A DNA stretch of 7,683 bases from Candidatus Acidiferrales bacterium (GTDB taxonomy: Bacteria > Acidobacteriota > Terriglobia > Acidiferrales > UBA7541), in NCBI GenBank assembly GCA_955651735.1, contig CATPAM010000179.1:1-7683 (forward strand), read 5' to 3'. The notes under the pieces are model-generated. The model had not been told where the DNA came from. It ran no database searches and saw only the letters and a list, made by a program, of their open reading frames with translations. Position 1 is the first letter of the stretch, and every line of letters starts with the position of its first letter. The position numbers and the translations under genes were made by a program. Shown here piece after piece: positions 1-3,832 of this stretch.

Positions 1-23
1 ATTCCAATCGGCCCGCTTTTTTT
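1..23 (+). terminator. Possible 3' half of an intrinsic terminator at the window edge
   Basis: A GC-rich block, CGGCCCGC (9-16), is followed directly by seven T residues (17-23), which is the arrangement of the descending arm and U-tract of a rho-independent terminator. The matching ascending arm (GCGGGCCG or similar) would lie just left of base 1, with ATTCCAAT as part of the loop, so it cannot be seen. If real, it ends an upstream plus-strand gene and insulates the phosphate genes that follow. It may equally be chance. Confidence 0.3.
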
Positions 24-132
24 GCCCCCGCAACAAGGCTCACCGCACCCGTAGTGGCTCGGCAGCCTGCGCCAGCGCAAACTCCCGCCTCGACAACCTC
101 TGCTAAATCAGGGCATTACCTTCCCCGACAGG

Positions 133-161
133 TTGCCTCGTCTAGCTCCCTCTGCTATCGT
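133..161 (+). promoter_or_regulatory. Weak candidate sigma-70-type promoter for the phosphate gene pair
   Basis: TTGCCT (133-138) and TATCGT (156-161) are separated by 17 bases, and each matches four of six consensus positions. Transcription would start near 168, leaving a leader of about 33 bases before the ATG at 201. The rest of 1-200 shows no supportable gene: the open frame from a GTG at 54 has no ribosome binding site and only extends the DUF47 protein with a non-conserved stretch. No convincing Pho box was found. The call is a consensus match only. Confidence 0.25.
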
Positions 162-200
162 CTCCCTGTCTTAGCTCGACTCTTCAGGGGAGAGTCATCA

Positions 201-827
201 ATGCCAGGACTTTTGCAGCGCTTGCTGCCGCGCGAAGAGGATTTCTTCGTCCTCTTCAGCAAGCAAGCCGATAACATTCAGTTGGGTGCCAAGGCTTTGC
301 TCCAAATGCTCGAGCATTACACCGGCGTTCCCGAACAGGTGCAGATCGTCAAGGCCATCGAGCACGATGGCGACGAAATCACGCATAGCATCTTCACCAA
401 GCTGAACCAAAGCTTCATCACGCCGTTCGATCGGGAAGACATTCATGAGCTCACCAGCCGGCTCGACGACGTCATCGACCTGATCGACGCCGCCGCCAGC
501 CGCTTTGTGCTCTACCGCGTGGCCAGCATTCGCATCGGCACGGTCGACCTCGTGAGAGTTCTGGTCTCTGCCACCGCAGAGCTTTCCGCGGCCATCCGGA
601 CGCTGTCCTCGCCCGAGAAGGCTCTGAAGCACTGCATCGAGATCAACCGCTACGAAAACGAAAGCGACCGCCTGTGCCGTACGCTCATCGCCCAGCTGTT
701 CGATGAAGAAACCGATTCCGTGCAGATTATCAAGTGGAAAGAAATCTTCGAAGTCATCGAAACCGCCGTCGACAAATGTGAAGACGTCGCCAACGTAATC
801 GAAGGCGTCATCCTCAAAAACGCTTAA
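201..827 (+). CDS. DUF47 family PhoU-like phosphate transport regulator
   Basis: This is a 208-residue soluble, almost entirely helical protein of the DUF47 (PhoU-like, TIGR00153-type) family. Such proteins are cytoplasmic partners of PiT phosphate permeases and are thought to bind metal ions and modulate uptake. Visible hallmarks are a basic/hydrophobic N-terminus (residues 1-20), a PhoU-type ExxxD motif at E54-D58 (EHDGD), the conserved segment FITPFDREDI (72-81), an acidic helix LDDVIDLIDA (88-97), a second ExxxD at E152-D156 (ENESD), and the typical tail IKWKEIFEVIE...CEDVANVIEG (177-202). The ATG at 201 was chosen because AGGGGAGAG (186-194) lies just upstream and the product then has the usual family length of about 205-215 residues. 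A transporter gene follows 97 bases downstream on the same strand, and this pairing is common and supports a role in phosphate uptake. The family assignment is secure; the exact regulatory role is inferred. Confidence 0.93.
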   Translation: MPGLLQRLLPREEDFFVLFSKQADNIQLGAKALLQMLEHYTGVPEQVQIVKAIEHDGDEITHSIFTKLNQSFITPFDREDIHELTSRLDDVIDLIDAAASRFVLYRVASIRIGTVDLVRVLVSATAELSAAIRTLSSPEKALKHCIEINRYENESDRLCRTLIAQLFDEETDSVQIIKWKEIFEVIETAVDKCEDVANVIEGVILKNA

Positions 828-837
828 CGCGCATGTC

Positions 838-852
838 CACATCGAAGATGTG
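838..852. repeat. Short perfect inverted repeat between the DUF47 and PiT genes
   Basis: CACATC-GAA-GATGTG forms a 6-bp stem with a 3-base loop, 10 bases after the DUF47 stop codon. No T-tract follows, so it is not an intrinsic terminator. It could be a minor RNA hairpin between co-transcribed genes, or chance. The remainder of the gap (853-913) is pyrimidine-rich with nothing else recognisable. Confidence 0.3.
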
Positions 853-924
853 CCCGAAGGCCGTCTGTCTGATTTCCCTTACCAGTTCTAATTCCTTTCC
901 CTTCTTGTTTTGCAGGATCTGCCC

Positions 925-1920
925 GTGACGAGCTTCCACCTGCTCGTCGCGGTCATAGTACTGACCCTGACCTTCGAGTTCTCCAACGGCTGGCACGACG
1001 CCGCCAACTCGATTGCGACCGTCGTCTCCACTCGCGTGCTTACGCCATTCCGCGCCGTGGCCTGGGCCGCTTTCTGGAATTTCATCGCCGCTTTTGTGTT
1101 TGGCACCGCCGTGGCTAAGACCATTGGCAAAGGCATGGTTCACGTCGAAATGGTGAACCAGCAAGTTCTGCTCGCCGGACTGTTCGGGGCCATTTTCTGG
1201 AATCTCATCACCCTCATTCTCGGCCTGCCCACCAGTTCGTCGCACGCTCTCATGGGTGGCTACGGCGGCGCTGCAGTGGCGAACGCCGGTTTTCAGGCCA
1301 TCATCGTCAGCGGCTGGACCAAACCCGTTCTATTCATTTTTCTCTCTCCCATCATTGGCATGATCGTCGCCACGACCGTTACCATCGCTACCAGCTGGAT
1401 CGTTCGCAAGCAGCGCCCGCTGAAGGTTGACCGCTGGTTTCGCCGCCTGCAACTCCTTTCCGCGGCGGCTTACAGCCTGGGCCACGGCACCAACGACGCC
1501 CAAAAAGGCATGGGAATCATCACCACCGCCCTGGTCGCTGGTGGCTTGCTCACGACGTTCGACGTTCCGTACTGGGTCATCATCTGCTGCCACCTCGCCA
1601 TGGGCGGCGGTACCATGGCCGGCGGCTGGCGCATCATCAAGACCATGGGCCAGCGCATTACTAAGCTCACGCCCTTCGGCGGTTTCGCCGCCGAGTCCGC
1701 CGGAGCGCTTACCCTCGTCGGCACCGCGCACTTCGGCATTCCGGTTAGCACCACGCACACCATCACGGGCGCAATTGTGGGCGTGGGAGCAACGCGGCGC
1801 CTCACCGCCGTTCGTTGGGGCGTCACACGACGCATCGTCTGGGCCTGGGTAATGACCATCCCCGGTGCCGCTCTCATCGGCGCCGGACTCTTCCATCTTC
1901 TCCAGCTCGTGCTTCGTTAA
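925..1920 (+). CDS. pit: PiT family inorganic phosphate transporter
   Basis: This is a 331-residue polytopic inner-membrane permease of the PiT family (cation-coupled, low-affinity phosphate uptake). The family's two inverted-topology halves are both visible. The first has NGWHDAANS (21-29) and TSSSHAL (103-109); the second has GHGTNDAQKG (186-195) and PVSTTHTITG (273-282). Hydrophobic helices fill nearly the whole chain, with a basic cytoplasmic loop around RKQRPLKVDRWFRR (161-174). The length matches short bacterial PiT proteins (about 330 residues). The GTG at 925 was preferred because AGGA (914-917) sits 7 bases upstream. A TTG at 910 in the same frame would add five residues but has no Shine-Dalgarno sequence, and a stop at 889 rules out anything longer. 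PiT members that carry sulfate also exist (CysP), but the adjacent DUF47 regulator favours phosphate. The pair is probably co-transcribed. Confidence 0.93.
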   Translation: MTSFHLLVAVIVLTLTFEFSNGWHDAANSIATVVSTRVLTPFRAVAWAAFWNFIAAFVFGTAVAKTIGKGMVHVEMVNQQVLLAGLFGAIFWNLITLILGLPTSSSHALMGGYGGAAVANAGFQAIIVSGWTKPVLFIFLSPIIGMIVATTVTIATSWIVRKQRPLKVDRWFRRLQLLSAAAYSLGHGTNDAQKGMGIITTALVAGGLLTTFDVPYWVIICCHLAMGGGTMAGGWRIIKTMGQRITKLTPFGGFAAESAGALTLVGTAHFGIPVSTTHTITGAIVGVGATRRLTAVRWGVTRRIVWAWVMTIPGAALIGAGLFHLLQLVLR

Positions 1921-2001
1921 TCGGCTGCTGCCGCACAAATCGTTTTTGCATCGGCTTCGTCAAAACAGATAGCCCGTTTCTACCGGCTCAGGAAGGGATC
2001 G

Positions 2002-2433
2002 ATGAAACCCGCAAGATTGCTCCTCCTGGCTCAGGCCATAGCGACTCTAAACTCCTTTGCGGCGGCGCAAGGCGAAGCACGACCGGCGCAGCAAGTTCCG
2101 GCCGACGAGTCCGGTCCGGTCGGGGATTGGCGCGGCGATTCAGTCTGCGTGGTGCGGGATAGCGCGTGCCGCGACGAAGACTCTCTCTATCACGTTGCCA
2201 AGCTGGCCGGCAAACCCGGATGGTTTTCCATGAAGCTGGACAAAATTGTTGACGGCAAGCCGGTAACCATGGGCACCACGGAGTGCAGCTACGATTCTGC
2301 GAAGCGAGCCCTTACCTGCGAGGTCCCGCGTGGCGTCTTCCGCTTCACGATTCAGGCCAACAAAATGGCGGGAACCATGAGCCTGGCGGACGGCACACTG
2401 TGGCGCAAAATCACTCTGAGCAAGTCGTCCTAG
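2002..2433 (+). CDS. Small secreted four-cysteine protein of unknown function
   Basis: This 143-residue protein is not assigned to a named family. It has a signal peptide: MKPAR, then a hydrophobic core, then NSFAAAQ, with likely cleavage near residues 20-23. A Gln/Pro/Glu-rich linker (24-39) follows, then a compact, probably beta-rich domain starting at VGDWRGDSVC. Four cysteines (C49, C56, C95, C106) suggest two disulfides, consistent with export. The tail MAGTMSLADGTLWRKITLSK resembles the last strands of small beta-barrel or lipocalin-like extracytoplasmic domains, but this is only a pattern impression. The start is supported by a strong AGGAAGGG (1990-1997) 4 bases from the ATG. It lies 81 bases after the PiT stop, so it may be read from the phosphate operon or have its own promoter; neither a clear terminator nor a clear promoter is visible in the gap. 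I recall similar unnamed proteins in Acidobacteriota. Confidence 0.8.
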   Translation: MKPARLLLLAQAIATLNSFAAAQGEARPAQQVPADESGPVGDWRGDSVCVVRDSACRDEDSLYHVAKLAGKPGWFSMKLDKIVDGKPVTMGTTECSYDSAKRALTCEVPRGVFRFTIQANKMAGTMSLADGTLWRKITLSKSS

Positions 2434-2448
2434 CGCCGAACGAAGCCG

Positions 2449-3282
2449 CTAAGACCGTTTTGCGCGCAGCAAATCTTCCACGTCGTTGATTTTGTCTCCC
2501 AGCAGATTCAACTTGTTGGCTAGCCCCTGTATCTCCGATTCCGCGCGGCGGTTGACGTCAAAATCGAGTTCGCTGCGCAGGCGATCCTTCGTGTCCTGGC
2601 GGTTCTGGCTCATCATGATCACGGGCGCTTGGATTGCGGCAAGCATCGAAAGAAATAAATTGAGAAGAATGAAGGGATAGGGATCCCACGCGGATCTGCC
2701 CAAAATTATGTTGACCGCGCTGTAGATCACCAGCACGGAGAGAAAAATGATGATGAAGGTCCAGGAACCGCCGAAGCCGGCAACTCTGTCGGCGATGCGC
2801 TGGCCGAAGGTGGCCTCTTCTTCAATCACTTCGTTGGGATTGCGATTCGCGCGCACGCGCACCAGCTGTTGCGAGGCGTGAAACTGTTTGCCCAATACGG
2901 TCAGCATGTCCATGCCGGCCATCGGCTTGCGCTGCAGCAGCACCGCGATGTCGTGACGATCCACTTCAAGGCACTGCGATTCTTCCAGCGCAAGGGCGGT
3001 GGTTTGGTGCGGGGTCTGCTCCAACATGGAAGCGAAGCCAAAGAATTCGCCGTGGGCGGGCTCGTCGACCACGACCTCCTGATGATCTTCATCGAGTGTG
3101 GTGACGCGCACGCGGCCGGACACCATCACGTAAGCCTGCCCGGCAGCATCGCCCATTTTATAGATGCGCTGGCGCGGCGCAAACTTCTTCAGCTCCACCT
3201 GCCCGGCCAGCACTGCGGTTTCTTCATCATCAAGCAGCGCGAACAACGGCACGTGCTTCAACGCTTCTGGATCGCACGACAT
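2449..3282 (-). CDS. Cyclic nucleotide-binding domain / DUF1003 membrane protein
   Basis: This 277-residue protein has two modules. Residues about 12-115 form a CRP/EAL-type cyclic-nucleotide-binding beta-roll (VPLFALLDDEE at the start, YVMVSGRVRV at 51-60, GEFFGFASML at 78-87). Residues about 159-250 form a DUF1003 domain with two transmembrane helices (173-193 and 202-224) and its signature features: FGQRIADRVAGFGGSW, WDPYPFILLNL and AIQAPVIMMSQNRQ. A charged helical tail (245-277) could form a coiled coil. It probably sits in the inner membrane with the sensor domain in the cytoplasm; DUF1003 has no firmly established function. In the expected phosphate-binding cassette the usual Arg is absent (PHQTTALA at 91-98), so a true cyclic nucleotide may not bind. 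The start is supported by GAGGTG at 3286-3291, close to the ATG. The upstream neighbour is a four-helix membrane protein 72 bases away on the same strand; the gene converges with the secreted-protein gene. Family calls are firm; the ligand and role are unknown. Confidence 0.9.
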   Translation of the reverse strand: MSCDPEALKHVPLFALLDDEETAVLAGQVELKKFAPRQRIYKMGDAAGQAYVMVSGRVRVTTLDEDHQEVVVDEPAHGEFFGFASMLEQTPHQTTALALEESQCLEVDRHDIAVLLQRKPMAGMDMLTVLGKQFHASQQLVRVRANRNPNEVIEEEATFGQRIADRVAGFGGSWTFIIIFLSVLVIYSAVNIILGRSAWDPYPFILLNLFLSMLAAIQAPVIMMSQNRQDTKDRLRSELDFDVNRRAESEIQGLANKLNLLGDKINDVEDLLRAKRS

Positions 3283-3354
3283 TGGTCACCTCTTCTGTGA
3301 GGCCAAATCGTGCCTAATCTCCAAGACCATTTCAAGAGCATCGAGCCTGCATCT

Positions 3355-3729
3355 TCAGGATGCGCGAGGCGGCGTCTTGAAGTAAGCGACGACGAACAAA
3401 ACGCCGAGCAGAAAGTCCGTGCCCGCAAATAGCAGGTCCGAACTACGCGTGCGCGCTTGCAGGACGAGAATGACGACCGCGGCGGCATAGCTGAATTTCT
3501 CAAACATCGAAGGGATCATGAGCGGCCGATAGCGCACGGGGTCGCTGGCGATAAAGAAAAACGCGATTTGCCAGGCCAATGCAACACCCACGAACCCGTA
3601 GAAGAATCCCGGATGCGTGATAGGAGGGGGATCCCTGCGGCCGATCAAATCAAACATGAAGTACAGTGGCGTGATAATCAGCACGCCCCAAATCGCCGCA
3701 ATCCGAAACGTAGTCTTCGCAAATTTCAT
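3355..3729 (-). CDS. Small four-helix integral membrane protein, function unknown
   Basis: This is a 124-residue, very hydrophobic protein with four predicted membrane helices at about residues 8-26, 42-62, 77-95 and 100-119. A conserved-looking loop RRDPPPITHPGFFYGF (31-46) joins the first two. The layout resembles small uncharacterised membrane proteins of Acidobacteriota and related groups, and I recognise no named family. The ATG at 3729 was chosen because a near-perfect AAGGAGG (3735-3741) lies 5 bases upstream. A longer reading of the same frame up to 3909 would overlap the end of the receptor gene and add about 60 residues without membrane or signal character. It is 103 bases downstream of the TonB-dependent receptor and 72 bases upstream of the cNMP/DUF1003 gene, all on one strand, so co-transcription is possible. 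A functional link to either neighbour is only inferred. Confidence 0.82.
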   Translation of the reverse strand: MKFAKTTFRIAAIWGVLIITPLYFMFDLIGRRDPPPITHPGFFYGFVGVALAWQIAFFFIASDPVRYRPLMIPSMFEKFSYAAAVVILVLQARTRSSDLLFAGTDFLLGVLFVVAYFKTPPRAS

Positions 3730-3746
3730 TGCCGCCTCCTTGTCCG

Positions 3747-3779
3747 TGAGCCACCGGTCCCGGGACTGGAAGCGGCTCA
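3747..3779 (-). repeat. Imperfect hairpin just upstream of the four-helix protein gene
   Basis: On the transcribed (minus) strand, TGAGCC (3779-3774) pairs with GGCTCA (3752-3747). Nested inside is the 10-base palindrome GTCCCGGGAC (3757-3766), flanked by CC/GG. This gives an outer 6-bp stem, an asymmetric bulge and an inner stem-loop. It ends 6 bases before the AAGGAGG ribosome binding site and no T-run follows, so it is not an ordinary terminator. It could affect translation initiation or be a processing/stabilising hairpin between the receptor and the membrane-protein cistrons. The function is unproven. Confidence 0.35.
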
Positions 3780-3832
3780 ACCCTTCTGGGCAGACTTCCG
3801 ACAAATCAAATAACGAATACGGGTCCAGTCTT

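Noticed and set aside
166..185. Possible Pho box (CTGTC...GACTCTT) upstream of the DUF47 gene
   Set aside because: Only the first half matches the CTGTCAT-type consensus; the second repeat is too poor to call.
54..200. GTG-initiated 49-residue N-terminal extension of the DUF47 protein
   Set aside because: There is no ribosome binding site, the Ser/Pro/Ala-rich composition is unlike the family, and the ATG at 201 has a good Shine-Dalgarno sequence and gives the normal family length.
884..915. Branch-point, polypyrimidine and TTGCAG sequence resembling a eukaryotic 3' splice site before the permease
   Set aside because: The genes, ribosome binding sites and gene density are bacterial; the pyrimidine tract is coincidental.
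1330..1938. 202-codon antisense open frame opposite the PiT gene, and similar long antisense frames opposite the DUF47 gene (198-842) and the receptor
   Set aside because: They mirror the third-position GC bias of the real genes; translations are low in hydrophobic structure, rich in Gly/Asp/Arg/Ala, and match no known fold.
1922..1947. Small hairpin CGGC-TGCT-GCCG followed by five T after the PiT gene
   Set aside because: The stem is only 4 bp and the T-run is about 10 bases away, so it is not a credible terminator.
3305..3334. Promoter-like TTGAAA (minus strand) between the four-helix and cNMP/DUF1003 genes
   Set aside because: At 17 bases' spacing the -10 is CACGAT, with only three matches; too weak to annotate.
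3349..3363. GCATC/GATGC 5-bp hairpin over the stop of the four-helix protein gene
   Set aside because: The stem is short, has no T-tract and is within chance expectation.
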